Shown: positions 34,815-42,824 of the stretch, in pieces
Layout: each line of letters starts with the position of its first letter
Numbering within the stretch: the stretch's first letter is position 1
Assembly (NCBI GenBank): GCA_020025205.1
Contig: JAHHSO010000008.1
Span: forward strand, 6,517-70,516
Source: Christensenellaceae bacterium
Lineage (GTDB): Bacteria > Bacillota > Clostridia > Christensenellales > Aristaeellaceae
Direction: 5' to 3'
Length of the DNA: 64,000 nucleotides
The notes under the pieces: model-generated
What the model was told of the DNA's origin: nothing
The model's input: only the letters and a program-made list of their open reading frames with translations
The model's database searches: none
Made by a program: the position numbers and the translations under genes

Positions 34815-36042
34815 CATTGTTGTCATTGGCGGTGGTGCAGCAGGCATGATGGCGGCGCTGCAGGCGGCGTGGGCAGGTGCAAGTGTCACGCTGCTTGAAA
34901 AAAACGAAAAGCTGGGAAAGAAAATCTACATCACCGGCAAGGGCAGGTGCAATGTGACGAACATTGCCGACACGGAGGAATTCTTCCGGCAAGTGCCGCG
35001 CAATCCGCGCTTTTTGAATGCCAGCATCCGTCAGTTTGACAGCGAGGATGTCAGAAGCATTTTGGAAATGCTTGGAACGCCTACCAAAGTGGAACGCGGT
35101 GGACGTGTTTTTCCAGAGAGTGACAAGGCGAGCGATGTGACCCGCGCACTTTCCCGTGGCATGAAGGACGCGGGCGTGGTTGTGGCGCTCAATACAGGCG
35201 TGGACGCCGTTTCCAAGGAAGAAGGCGGCTTTGCTGTTAAACTCACGCAGGGCGGCACACTGCATACAAAATCTGTCATTATTGCTACCGGTGGTTTGAG
35301 CTATCCTACAACGGGCAGCACAGGAGACGGTCATCGCTTTGCGCGGGAAAATGGGCATACGGTGACGCCGCTAAGTGGTTCCCTTGTAGGCTTGATGCTT
35401 GAGGAAAAGTGGCCGACGCTTTTGCAGGGACTGTCTCTCAAGAACGTCCGTGTCACAGCGCGGGTGGGCAAAAAGACGATTTACAGCGAATTGGGCGAGA
35501 TGCTCTTTACACATTTTGGTGTGAGCGGCCCGCTGTTCATCGAGTTGAGCAGCCATTTGCCAGAGGATCTTTCAACTGTGCAGGTGACGCTGGACATGAA
35601 GCCGGCCCTTACGGATGAACAGGTTGACCAGAGGCTCCGGCGTGAATTCACGGAGAATGCGCGCCGTCAGTTATCGTCCGTTCTGACGGGGCTGATGCCC
35701 GCGCGCATGGGGCCTGTGTTCGCCAGTCTGTGCGGCATAGAGGCTGAATCCCCCATCAATCAGATCACGCGTGAACAGCGTCAGACGATTGGGCATATGC
35801 TGAAAGCAATGCCGATTCGCATAACGGGCACGCGCCCCATCACCGAAGCAATTGTCACAAGAGGCGGGGTTGACGTGAAGGAGATTGTGCCCGGCACGAT
35901 GATGAGCAAAATTGTGCCCGGCCTGTTCTTTGCAGGCGAGGTGCTGGATGTGGATGCGCATACGGGCGGATTCAATTTACAGATTGCTTTCTCGACTGGG
36001 GCACTGGCGGGACGAAGTGCCGCCGCGTATGTACAGGAATGA
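34777..36042 (+). CDS. FAD-dependent oxidoreductase of the HI0933/BaiN family
   Basis: The 421-aa flavoprotein has an N-terminal FAD site DIVVIGGGAAGMMAALQAA, then KIYITGKGRCNVTN, the family fingerprint. It has VIIATGGLSYPTTGSTGDGH and a C-terminal ARLFFAGEV-like PGLFFAGEVLDVDAHTGG. BaiN acts on bile-acid intermediates in some gut Clostridia, but most members have no known substrate. I start at ATG 34777, preceded by GGAAGGA; a second ATG lies 15 nt in. It overlaps the RpiR gene by 38 nt and ends at a terminator. Confidence 0.92.
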   Translation: MSTESMLEKNACDIVVIGGGAAGMMAALQAAWAGASVTLLEKNEKLGKKIYITGKGRCNVTNIADTEEFFRQVPRNPRFLNASIRQFDSEDVRSILEMLGTPTKVERGGRVFPESDKASDVTRALSRGMKDAGVVVALNTGVDAVSKEEGGFAVKLTQGGTLHTKSVIIATGGLSYPTTGSTGDGHRFARENGHTVTPLSGSLVGLMLEEKWPTLLQGLSLKNVRVTARVGKKTIYSELGEMLFTHFGVSGPLFIELSSHLPEDLSTVQVTLDMKPALTDEQVDQRLRREFTENARRQLSSVLTGLMPARMGPVFASLCGIEAESPINQITREQRQTIGHMLKAMPIRITGTRPITEAIVTRGGVDVKEIVPGTMMSKIVPGLFFAGEVLDVDAHTGGFNLQIAFSTGALAGRSAAAYVQE

Positions 36043-36047
36043 TGAAG

Positions 36048-36096
36048 GGCTGTCAAGCGGGGTTCAGTGAACCTGTAGCCGGACAGCCTCTTTTTT
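36048..36096 (+). terminator. Intrinsic terminator after the flavoprotein gene
   Basis: GGCTGTC (36048-36054) pairs with GACAGCC (36082-36088), enclosing GGTTCAGTGAACC, followed by TCTTTTTTCT. Confidence 0.9.
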
Positions 36097-36141
36097 CTCA
36101 ACAGCGATTCATGCAGGCTGCATGAAAGAAGGAGGATCAGC

Positions 36142-37629
36142 ATGGAAGCAGGAAAATTGAATGGAAAAATCGAAGAGGATCGCCGTATTTATGAAAGAAG
36201 TGCGCGGCTGGTGCTGCTTCTGGCGATGCGGGATGTTGTGCCGGGGGCGAAGGTGCGTTTTGAGCACAGCATTGGACACGGAATTTACATGAATGTGACA
36301 GGTGTCAGCATGACGGCGACACTTGTGCGGCGCATTGAAGCGCGGATGCATGAAATTTCCAAGGAAGACCTGCCCATTGTGCAGTCGCGCTGGACGCGTG
36401 AAGAAGCGGTAGCGTATTTTCAGGCGCGGGGGCAGGAAGATACGGTGCGCCTTTTGGCATACCGGGCATTTGATTATTTTGATGTATACACCTGCGATGG
36501 CCTGAGCGAGTATTTCTATGGAGCCATGGTGCAGTCTACTGGAGAAGTGAAGCAGTTTGCGCTGCGCTTCTATTATCCGGGCATGGTGCTTCTGCTGCCG
36601 GGCGAAGATCTGGATGGGGCGCCAGCCCCCTTTGTGGAGCGGCCGAAGCTCATGCGCACCTATGCTGCGGCGGCTCAGGAAACCAGAATTTTACAGTGTG
36701 AAAATGCGGCTGATTTAAACGAAATCATCGTCAGAGGAGAAGCACGGACATTTATTCGCGTGTGCGAGGCCATGCAGGCGCGCAGCATTGCAAAAATTGC
36801 CATGCAGATTGCAGAGCGCCGGGCCAAAGTTGTCTTTGTAGCCGGGCCATCGTCCAGCGGAAAGACGACATTTGCCAATCGGCTGAGTACGGAATTGCGG
36901 GTCTGCGGGCTGAAGCCCGTGCCGATTTCGTTGGATAATTACTATCTGAATCGGGAGCTTGTACCGCTTCGCCCGGATGGTCAGCCGGATCTGGAGTGCA
37001 TCGAAGCACTTGATGTGCCGCTGTTTAATGAACAGATTGTCGATCTGCTGGATGGGCGAACGGTTGAACTGCCGCTGTATTCCTTCAAGAGTAAAAGCAG
37101 GGAGCCGCAAGGCATTGTGATGACGCCGGAAGAGGGGCAGGTGTTCATTGTCGAAGGCATTCACGGCCTGAATGATGCGCTCAGCGAAGATATTCCAAGC
37201 GAATATAAGTTCCGCGTTTATGTGAGTGCGCTTACGCAGCTGAATCTGGACTGCCATAACCGCATCCGCACAACGGATGTGCGGCTACTTCGCCGTATGG
37301 TGCGCGATCGTCGCGCCCGGAACACGGACGTTTTGGCTACATTGGCCATGTGGGACAGTGTGCGTGAGGGAGAAGAGGCATATATTTTCCCCTATCAGGA
37401 GCGGGCAGATGTGATGTTCAATTCGTCTATGCCGTATGAAATTGCGGTGCTCAGAAAATATGCGTATCCGATGCTTAAATCTGTTCCGCACGACAGCAGA
37501 TACTATACCTGTTCGCGCCGGCTGGTGAAGTTTCTCAATTATTTTCTGGACTGCAACGATGAGCGCGAGATCCCGCCGACCTCCATTGTGCGCGAATTTA
37601 TTGGCGGATGCACGTTTTATGAGGACTGA
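36142..37629 (+). CDS. Uridine kinase-like nucleoside kinase with a ThrRS-like N-terminal domain
   Basis: The 495-aa protein joins an N-terminal domain related to the ThrRS/AlaRS second additional (editing-like) domain (about 20-200, FEHSIGHGIYMN and VYTCDGLSEYFYG) to a C-terminal P-loop phosphoribulokinase/uridine kinase domain (about 225-420). The kinase domain has Walker A GPSSSGKTTFANRL, SLDNYYLNRE and IVEGIHGLND. Comparable fusions in Clostridia often also carry an N-terminal TGS domain, which is absent here. AGAAGGAGGATCAGC precedes the ATG. The kinase assignment is firm; what the synthetase-like half does is not known. Confidence 0.88.
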   Translation: MEAGKLNGKIEEDRRIYERSARLVLLLAMRDVVPGAKVRFEHSIGHGIYMNVTGVSMTATLVRRIEARMHEISKEDLPIVQSRWTREEAVAYFQARGQEDTVRLLAYRAFDYFDVYTCDGLSEYFYGAMVQSTGEVKQFALRFYYPGMVLLLPGEDLDGAPAPFVERPKLMRTYAAAAQETRILQCENAADLNEIIVRGEARTFIRVCEAMQARSIAKIAMQIAERRAKVVFVAGPSSSGKTTFANRLSTELRVCGLKPVPISLDNYYLNRELVPLRPDGQPDLECIEALDVPLFNEQIVDLLDGRTVELPLYSFKSKSREPQGIVMTPEEGQVFIVEGIHGLNDALSEDIPSEYKFRVYVSALTQLNLDCHNRIRTTDVRLLRRMVRDRRARNTDVLATLAMWDSVREGEEAYIFPYQERADVMFNSSMPYEIAVLRKYAYPMLKSVPHDSRYYTCSRRLVKFLNYFLDCNDEREIPPTSIVREFIGGCTFYED

Positions 37630-37701
37630 CAAAATTTTCTTTTCAAATTGCTGATAGATTGTTCTCAGTCGGTACACAATAGCGGCAAGGAGGCGAATCA
37701 A

Positions 37702-38241
37702 GTGAAAAAATGGTTATTGGCGCTTTTGTGCCTGTGCGCGCTTTGCCTGACGGGCTGTGTATCCGGCAGCACTGGAAGTATGAGAACAGATTCGACGACG
37801 CCGTCCCCGACGTCCTCGACGTCCCCGACGACCAACATGGTGCCCAGTTCGGCACCGACAACGGTTCCGGGAACGTCTGAACCAACGGCACTTCCCGGCA
37901 TGACACCGACAGAGTCCGATCAAATGGCGGAAAAGATTTCCGATGCAGTGGAACGCATCAGCGAGATTGATGATGCGGAAGTGATTGTAAACAATGAGCG
38001 CGTACTTGTGGCGGTCAAGTTTGACGATCAGTACAGCGCGGGACTGGACACGAGGATGAAGGACAACATCATTGAGACAGTCCGAAAAGTGGACAATGGC
38101 ATCGAAAAGGTGCAGGTGACAGATGACGACACGCTCTATGGCCAGGTCAAGGGCCTTGGTGAACGAATCACCAACGTGACAGGACTGGATGAATTGGCAG
38201 ATGATTTTGGAGATCTGTGGGATAGAATCACAGGCAGATAA
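37702..38241 (+). CDS. YhcN/YlaJ-like lipoprotein
   Basis: The 179-aa protein has a lipoprotein signal (KKWLLALLCLCALCLTGC, cysteine at residue 19). A Ser/Thr/Pro-rich spacer of about 50 residues follows, then a compact domain (about 70-145) with ADxVxxxISxIDDAEVIVNNERVLVAV-type strands, the pattern of the YhcN/YlaJ sporulation lipoprotein family. The GTG start stands 8 nt after AAGGAGG. It is monocistronic. Members in Bacillus are under forespore control; no sporulation-type promoter was identified here. Confidence 0.82.
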   Translation: MKKWLLALLCLCALCLTGCVSGSTGSMRTDSTTPSPTSSTSPTTNMVPSSAPTTVPGTSEPTALPGMTPTESDQMAEKISDAVERISEIDDAEVIVNNERVLVAVKFDDQYSAGLDTRMKDNIIETVRKVDNGIEKVQVTDDDTLYGQVKGLGERITNVTGLDELADDFGDLWDRITGR

Positions 38242-38700
38242 AGCGGGCATCCCTCCAGCTTGAAAAAAATGACCCCGATGTGAAGCGATCACATCGGGGT
38301 TATTGCATGAATATTCAAAATTTCAGCAAAGACGCGCATTGATTGCTGCTATGAGTGTGATGTGCGGGCGATGAAACGTTCTGTTAGAAGATGGGAAAAA
38401 AGGGGCATGGCTGAACTGGTGCAAGAGTGCTCTTTTTTTCAAGAAGGAAGAGGACTTGACACTTTCGCAGGCAATGGATACGGATTGCCCAGTGTTTCGA
38501 ACAGAAAGGGGGCTGGACAGATTGCAGCAGCATATCGGGCAGCAATCAAGAATGCCTTTTAGTGCTTGGTGTCCAGAGGTCTGTGCGAGACGCTGCATGA
38601 TGAAGCAAGTTCGCAAAACGTCACGACATGTGCAGACAGGACTTGTTTGATGGGATTGCAGGCTGAGAAAAATATTGTCCATATACAAAACTGCGATATA
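38242..38700. other. Gap before the tRNA-Trp island
   Basis: A hairpin at 38273-38299 (CCCCGATGTG pairing with CACATCGGGG) with a short T-tail ends the lipoprotein gene. Beyond it are only short frames of about 60 residues with no ribosome site and no recognisable domain. I see no supportable gene. Confidence 0.6.
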
Positions 38701-38764
38701 GAAAAAATCCGAACACAAGCTTCTTAAAGAAGAAAGCGTTCGGATTTTTCACTATTGGCAGGGG
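38701..38764. repeat. Direct repeat copy 1 (putative att, relic of tRNA-Trp 3' end and terminator)
   Basis: This 64-bp segment nearly matches 39977-40038, with one C/T change and two single-base length differences in A or T runs. It contains a tRNA-Trp terminator hairpin whose second arm now carries GCG in place of GTG, giving an A-C mismatch. It ends with GGCAGGGG, the last bases of the tRNA-Trp gene. Read in the tRNA direction it is the position expected for a displaced attachment site. Confidence 0.85.
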
Positions 38765-39083
38765 AATTTGATGCGGAAGAGCTGTCTGGACTGAAAAAGA
38801 GAATAAGACCATGCCGCCTGCTGAAAAAGCACTTTTATTTAGGAATGCTGTTTGACAAAATAAAGAGGCTGAAAACTCATTCTTTTTTTCGGTGGTCGTC
38901 AGATATCGCCAGGCCTTGGAGGGTTTGTCGTTTGCCTCTTTTTACGTATCACAGACTGTTACGAATCAGTAAGCGGCGGGAAAAAAGTGATCGATGATGG
39001 AAAAGGTGTTTTCGTAAAAAATAGCATCCATGTTATTCTTCTTTTGTTTGTCATGGTTGATTTTCAGGTTCAATCGTATCTGA
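38765..39083. other. Left part of the island, no gene seen
   Basis: A TTGACA at 38852-38857 without a convincing -10 precedes a long hairpin, AAAGAGGC (38862-38869) with GCCTCTTT (38934-38941) followed by T, enclosing 64 nt. The remaining sequence holds only short frames without ribosome sites. Nothing identifiable as integrase or transposase is seen. Confidence 0.5.
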
Positions 39084-39241
39084 CAAGAGGCAAAAAGCAT
39101 TTTTTTCAATTTTTTTGCCCCAGTGAGTTGCATTCCCTGCATTCATCATGATAAAATAGGGGCAGGGCTTGCAGGGGAAATCCTGCCCCCGTTGAGGATG
39201 CCGCCTATGCGTTGTGAGCGCTGGGCGGCTTTTTTGTTACT
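39084..39241 (+). ncRNA. Tandem unit 1: candidate small RNA gene
   Basis: First of three ~158-bp copies. In order: an AT hairpin (GGCAAAAA pairing with TTTTTGCC, 39089-39119), TTGCAT (39128-39133), TAAAAT (39152-39157), a GC hairpin GGGGCAGG...CCTGCCCC (39159-39189), and a terminator GCCGCC...GGGCGGC (39200-39229) with six T to 39235. The expected transcript is about 75 nt. The -10 sits very close to the first hairpin, so the exact start is uncertain. Confidence 0.55.
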
Positions 39242-39398
39242 CAAGAGGCAAAAAGCATTTTTTTCAATTTTTTTGCCCCAGTGAGTTGCATTCCCTGCAT
39301 TCATCATGATAAAATAGGGGCAGGGCTTGCAGGGAAAATCCTGCCCCCGTTGCGGTTGCCGCCTTGCGTTGTGGGTGCTGGGCGGCTTTTTTGTTACT
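39242..39398 (+). ncRNA. Tandem unit 2: candidate small RNA gene
   Basis: Second copy, same order of elements: TTGCAT at 39286-39291, GGGGCAGG...CCTGCCCC hairpin from about 39317 to 39347, and terminator ending in T at 39387-39392. It differs from unit 1 mainly inside hairpin loops (for example the terminator loop TTGCGTTGTGGGTGCT), while stems and promoter-like boxes are kept. Confidence 0.55.
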
Positions 39399-39556
39399 CA
39401 AGAGGCAAAAAAACATTTTTTCAATTTTTTTTGCCCTGGTGAGTTGCATTCCCTACATTCATTATGATAAAATAGGGGCAGGATTTGCAGGGATCAAACC
39501 TTGCCCCACGGAGAGGGGTTCCGCCTATGCGCCGTCAACGCAGGGCGGTTTTTTTG
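39399..39556 (+). ncRNA. Tandem unit 3: candidate small RNA gene, most diverged
   Basis: Third copy: TTGCAT at 39444-39449, TAAAAT near 39468-39473, hairpin GGGGCAGG...CCTTGCCCC and a terminator CCGCCTATGCG...CGCAGGGCGG followed by seven T (39549-39555). The AT hairpin is longer on both arms (seven A, eight T), which looks compensatory. The terminator inner stem is also rearranged but still paired. The T-run ends 1 nt before the stop codon of the opposing 44-aa gene. Confidence 0.55.
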
Positions 39557-39691
39557 TTACTGCTGGTCTTTCAAGGTCTGCTTTTGGAGTTCGGCCTTAT
39601 CGGCTTCCAGCTTCTCAACTTTGATTTTGAGACGCTCACACTCCCGCGCTAATCTTTCGATGACTTCAGCGGCGTTAGGCAATTTGTCCAT
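39557..39691 (-). CDS. 44-aa coiled-coil protein, unknown
   Basis: ATG 39691 to TAA 39557 encodes 44 residues: a short N-terminus DKLPNAAEV, then one continuous charged amphipathic helix (IERLARECERLKIKVEKLEA) with leucine/isoleucine heptad spacing, as in small leucine zippers. GGGAGGAAAGGAA is a strong ribosome site 7 nt upstream. An extended -10 (TGGTATGAT, 39753-39745 minus) lies about 55 nt upstream. A longer frame from upstream exists, but the ribosome site favours this start. It converges on the third candidate small-RNA gene. No family recognised. Confidence 0.6.
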   Translation of the reverse strand: MDKLPNAAEVIERLARECERLKIKVEKLEADKAELQKQTLKDQQ

Positions 39692-39976
39692 TTCCTTTCC
39701 TCCCTGCTTATTCGCCGTGAGGCTGTTCCTTCTGCGTGATTCAATCATACCACAGCGACAGCAGAGCATGTCGAAAAGGGACATTGTTCAATATTTCCCC
39801 TGAAAGGGAGAATATAGAAAATTTTTTTCACGCAGGCGCGGCGTGCGTGAAGATGATCGCGTGCGCGCGTGATGAAATCAGAAATTATTTTTTTAGAAGG
39901 AAGATTATACTTTTTTATACTGTGAAATTTAAAAAGGAAAATGTTTTCCATGTTAACGTGGAACGTTGATATAAAC
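39692..39976. other. Right part of the island: hairpin and palindrome, no gene
   Basis: TTCACGCA-N9-TGCGTGAA (39827-39851) is a perfect stem without a T-tail. TTCCATGTTAACGTGGAA (39946-39963) is an 18-bp near-palindrome centred on GTTAAC, 14 bp from the second direct repeat. The rest is AT-rich. Both elements could be protein-binding sites; nothing shows what binds. Confidence 0.5.
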
Positions 39977-40038
39977 GAAAAATCCGAACACAAGCTTCTT
40001 AAAGAAGAAAGTGTTCGGATTTTCACTATTGGCAGGGG
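39977..40038. repeat. Direct repeat copy 2 (putative att at the intact tRNA-Trp)
   Basis: This 62-bp copy spans the tRNA-Trp terminator (39977-40021 on the minus strand: ATCCGAACAC pairing with GTGTTCGGAT, T-run after) and the last six bases of the tRNA gene. It is the intact copy; the other is at 38701-38764. Confidence 0.85.
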
Positions 40039-40103
40039 CAGAAGGACTCGAACCCTCAACAAAGGTTTTGGAGACCCACGTGTTACCATTACACCATACC
40101 CCT
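40033..40103 (-). tRNA. tRNA-Trp (anticodon CCA)
   Basis: The 71-nt gene folds as a cloverleaf. The acceptor AGGGGTA pairs with TGCCCCT, the anticodon loop CTCCAAA gives CCA, and the T-loop is TTCGAGT. The discriminator is G and CCA is not encoded. The first pair of the anticodon stem (T with T) is unpaired. A terminator follows immediately downstream, and the 3' end is part of the direct repeat described at 39977-40038. Confidence 0.93.
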
Positions 40104-40175
40104 AAGCGCTCAATTAGTATAGCATGAGGGAGATGAATCTGTCAATGATTTTTTTCAAATTTTTGCGTTTTTTTG

Positions 40176-40775
40176 TCAAAGCATCAATTCTTTGAGAATA
40201 TCGTGAAATTGCCCGCCGCAGCGTTCCAGTTCCCCCAGCACGGTATCGATGCCTTCCGGCTCGAACATCCAGTTGTCCTTTCGTATTTCTGCATCAGGTG
40301 CCGGACAGAGGAGCAATTCTGCATCGGGATAGAGGGTCTGATAGTACATCTTTGCGCGGCGCGCATGGACGGGCATACAGCAGATGATCGCATGACGGAC
40401 GGCAATGTGCTCGGCATCCGTGCGGCGCCGGGAGTAAATGGCGTTTTGATAGGTATAGGTTGCTTCATCTTCTCGGAGAATGGCACTTTCTGGAACGCCG
40501 TTTTCCATCAGTACATGGCGCATAAATGCCCATTCGGTGAGGAAGCGCCCGATATATTCACGGCCACCGGACTTTTGCCCTGAGAAAGCACCCGATCCAA
40601 TGGCATAACGTCCAGATGGCAGAATCAGAGGTGCAAGCCCCTGGTGATACAGGCGCGCGGCCAGTTCAGAAGGCTCTGCATGTCCGTTGCCGGGAATAAA
40701 AAGGATGTCTACAGGCTTTGTCTGGTCTTCAAGAAAGATGAAACGGGTGATATCATCGATCCAATGAAGCATCAT
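40176..40775 (-). CDS. YdcF/DUF218-family protein
   Basis: The 199-aa protein has the DUF218 pattern: an N-terminal strand VDILFIPGNGHAEPSELAAR, a central YIGRFLTEWAFMRHVLMENG-EDEATYT block (the E..A..T motif) and IICCMPVHARRAKM near the C-terminus. Family members include the ElyC/SanA proteins linked to envelope integrity, but no reaction is established. No transmembrane anchor is present. Translation probably starts at ATG 40775 after AAGGAG, inside the end of the preceding glycosyltransferase gene (23-nt overlap). Confidence 0.85.
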   Translation of the reverse strand: MMLHWIDDITRFIFLEDQTKPVDILFIPGNGHAEPSELAARLYHQGLAPLILPSGRYAIGSGAFSGQKSGGREYIGRFLTEWAFMRHVLMENGVPESAILREDEATYTYQNAIYSRRRTDAEHIAVRHAIICCMPVHARRAKMYYQTLYPDAELLLCPAPDAEIRKDNWMFEPEGIDTVLGELERCGGQFHDILKELML

Positions 40776-41751
40776 GAGGCTCCTTTCCGTGCAGAAGACC
40801 GAGCAGCGTGCCCGTGCCGTAAACAATGTGAACGACGGGGAAGAGAATAGGCAGGCAGATGATACACATGAAGCGTCCAACGGGCTGATTCAAGGCTGAC
40901 TGTACAGCAAACGCTAGATCCAGAACAGTATACAGGGAGATGAGCGCTGCAAGCGGCCATGCACACCAGAGTGCCAGGACAGACAGGACAAGAAGTGCCA
41001 GCACGAAGAGCGCCGGAATCAGATGGCGCGGCGCGAAGCAGTGAGGCTGGATGTGCATTGTGCGGCCGATCCAATAACCGTTGCCCCATTTCTGATGCAG
41101 CTGACCGCGCAGGGTTTTGCGCGAGGTGTGGTAGGACACAATATCAGGGATAAAGTGGAAACGGAACCCCGCCTGACGCATTCTGTAATGCATGTCATTG
41201 TCCTCGGTGCGGCGAAGGCGTTCGTCATACAGGCCGACGCGTTCATAGACTGAGCGGCGGTAGAGGGCATAGGCAAGGGTGTCCACATCGCGTGTTTCTC
41301 CCGCGTTGCGAAAAGGGGCAGCGCCGCCGCAGAACCGGGATGTATCCAGCGCGCGAAGAACGGCTTCCCATGCGTTTTCTGGAGCGGCACCCAGCACGCT
41401 TCCGCCCACGATGTCCTCGTTGCGGGACAGAGCGTCAAGGTTCTTTTGTAAAAAATCACTGGGGATGCGCGCATGAGCATCCAGACGAATGATTGCATCG
41501 CCCGAAGCTTCATGCAGTGCGATATTGATGCCGGATGCCAGCCAGCGCTTTGGATTGCTTAGCACCTTGACGGGGAATGGGGCATTTTGGGCAAACTGGC
41601 GCATCATGTCAGGCGTCTTGTCCGTAGAGGCACTGTCTACAAGCAGGGCTTCAAGCTGGCTGGGCGCGATGGTCTGGGAGAGCAGATCCTGAAAAAGAAA
41701 GCCGAGACTGTCTGCGGCATTATAAGCTACAACGATAAAACTGATTTTCAT
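40753..41751 (-). CDS. Membrane-associated family 2 glycosyltransferase
   Basis: The 332-aa protein has a GT-A catalytic domain (about 1-230). ISFIVVAYNAADSLGFL opens it, VDSASTDKTPDMM binds the nucleotide, RLDAHARIP supplies the DxD-like position, and the acceptor-loop region follows with RRTEDNDMHYRMRQAGF. Three hydrophobic segments (about 240-325) anchor the C-terminus. It probably transfers a sugar to a lipid-linked or surface polysaccharide (inference). It lies 15 nt after another glycosyltransferase gene and overlaps the YdcF gene. Confidence 0.9.
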   Translation of the reverse strand: MKISFIVVAYNAADSLGFLFQDLLSQTIAPSQLEALLVDSASTDKTPDMMRQFAQNAPFPVKVLSNPKRWLASGINIALHEASGDAIIRLDAHARIPSDFLQKNLDALSRNEDIVGGSVLGAAPENAWEAVLRALDTSRFCGGAAPFRNAGETRDVDTLAYALYRRSVYERVGLYDERLRRTEDNDMHYRMRQAGFRFHFIPDIVSYHTSRKTLRGQLHQKWGNGYWIGRTMHIQPHCFAPRHLIPALFVLALLVLSVLALWCAWPLAALISLYTVLDLAFAVQSALNQPVGRFMCIICLPILFPVVHIVYGTGTLLGLLHGKEPHDASLDR

Positions 41752-41766
41752 TTCATGTACCGTTTC

Positions 41767-42699
41767 TCAGTATGATTGATAACTCCGGCTGCGCACGCGA
41801 TAGGTGCAAAGCCCCGCCGGGAAGGCAAAGAAGAACAGCTTCTGGGAGACAAAAGCGCGCGGACATCCCTTGACCATCAGGTAGCCCAGCTGCATGGATT
41901 CCAGCATGCACAGAAACACAGCGCCCAATCCCGGAAGAAGAAACGCCAGCAAAACAGCGAGAAGATCCAATGCAAAGAAAACAAATTTCAGCTGCTCGTG
42001 GCGGACATAAGCGCCTGCTTTTTTCTGTTTCATGGCGCAGCGGAATGCCTGCCCCTCGCCTAAACGGCGTCGGGAAAAGATGACGCCCCAAAGGCCTCTG
42101 TTGTCCCGAACGCTGTCCAGATGTTCAATCATGGGCACGGGAATTTCGACAATTTTAAGGCCTGCATCTTTGAGCCGCGCGTGCAGTTCGGCTTCTTCGC
42201 AGGCGATGGTATCGCCAGACCAGCCGCCGCAGGTTTTGAGCGCTTCAGCAGAAATGAACAGTGCGCCGCCAAACTCTGGACACAGACGCTGCTGCGTGCA
42301 GCCAAAGTAGTTGTCATTTCGGCCAGCTTCCTGACCATCTTTTAGATATATATCACGCCGGATGCCGCAGACACCGACGGCATCCGTTTGTGCAATGGTC
42401 ATGAGCGCTTTTTCTGCGAAGCCGGGCAAAAGACGCATGTCGCCATCAAGGAAGAGAAGAAATTCGCCGCGGGCTTCTCTGGCACCAATCAGCCTGCCAA
42501 GTCCGGCTGTGGGATGTTCTTCTTCCACAACGAAGCATCTTGCTTTCAGCGCTTTGGCTCTTTCAAGGCTGTCATCTATGGAACGGGAATCGACATAGAT
42601 GACCTCGTGGGAGAGCACGTGCAGCGCACTGCTGATGCTTTCAAGGCAGGCACTCAGACGCTCTCCCTCGTTTTTGCCGATAACAACGACGCTGATCAT
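41767..42699 (-). CDS. Family 2 glycosyltransferase with C-terminal membrane segments
   Basis: The 310-aa protein has SVVVIGKNEGERLSACLESI, VDSRSIDDSLERA and the metal-binding LLFLDGDMRLLP. A later CPEFGGALFISAEAL acceptor-site segment and two C-terminal hydrophobic stretches (about 240-265 and 270-300) follow. I start at ATG 42699, seven nt after GGAGGG; the open frame extends far upstream without any ribosome site. Transcribed divergently from a third glycosyltransferase and co-directional with the one at 40753-41751. Confidence 0.9.
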   Translation of the reverse strand: MISVVVIGKNEGERLSACLESISSALHVLSHEVIYVDSRSIDDSLERAKALKARCFVVEEEHPTAGLGRLIGAREARGEFLLFLDGDMRLLPGFAEKALMTIAQTDAVGVCGIRRDIYLKDGQEAGRNDNYFGCTQQRLCPEFGGALFISAEALKTCGGWSGDTIACEEAELHARLKDAGLKIVEIPVPMIEHLDSVRDNRGLWGVIFSRRRLGEGQAFRCAMKQKKAGAYVRHEQLKFVFFALDLLAVLLAFLLPGLGAVFLCMLESMQLGYLMVKGCPRAFVSQKLFFFAFPAGLCTYRVRSRSYQSY

Positions 42700-42824
42700 G
42701 CGGCTTCCCTCCTGCATGTAAGTATGATATAATATGACAAAAGATAAAAAACGCCATTTCCAAGTCATTCTATTATCGCATAAATTGCATGGATTGACAA
42801 GGGTTAGAATCGGGAGGATGGAAC

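Noticed and set aside
38362..38650. Two overlapping ~65-residue frames before the island
   Set aside because: They have no ribosome sites and no recognisable domain.
38755..38997. 80-residue frame beginning inside the first direct repeat
   Set aside because: Its start lies in the tRNA-derived sequence, it has no ribosome site, and it crosses a long hairpin.
39084..39556. CRISPR array
   Set aside because: Only three ~158-bp units are present, almost entirely conserved throughout, with no short repeat-spacer pattern and no cas genes.
39084..39556. Type III toxin-antitoxin RNA repeats (ToxI-like)
   Set aside because: ToxI repeats are shorter, share one promoter and terminator and precede a ToxN gene. 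Here every unit has its own promoter-like boxes and terminator, and no nuclease gene follows.
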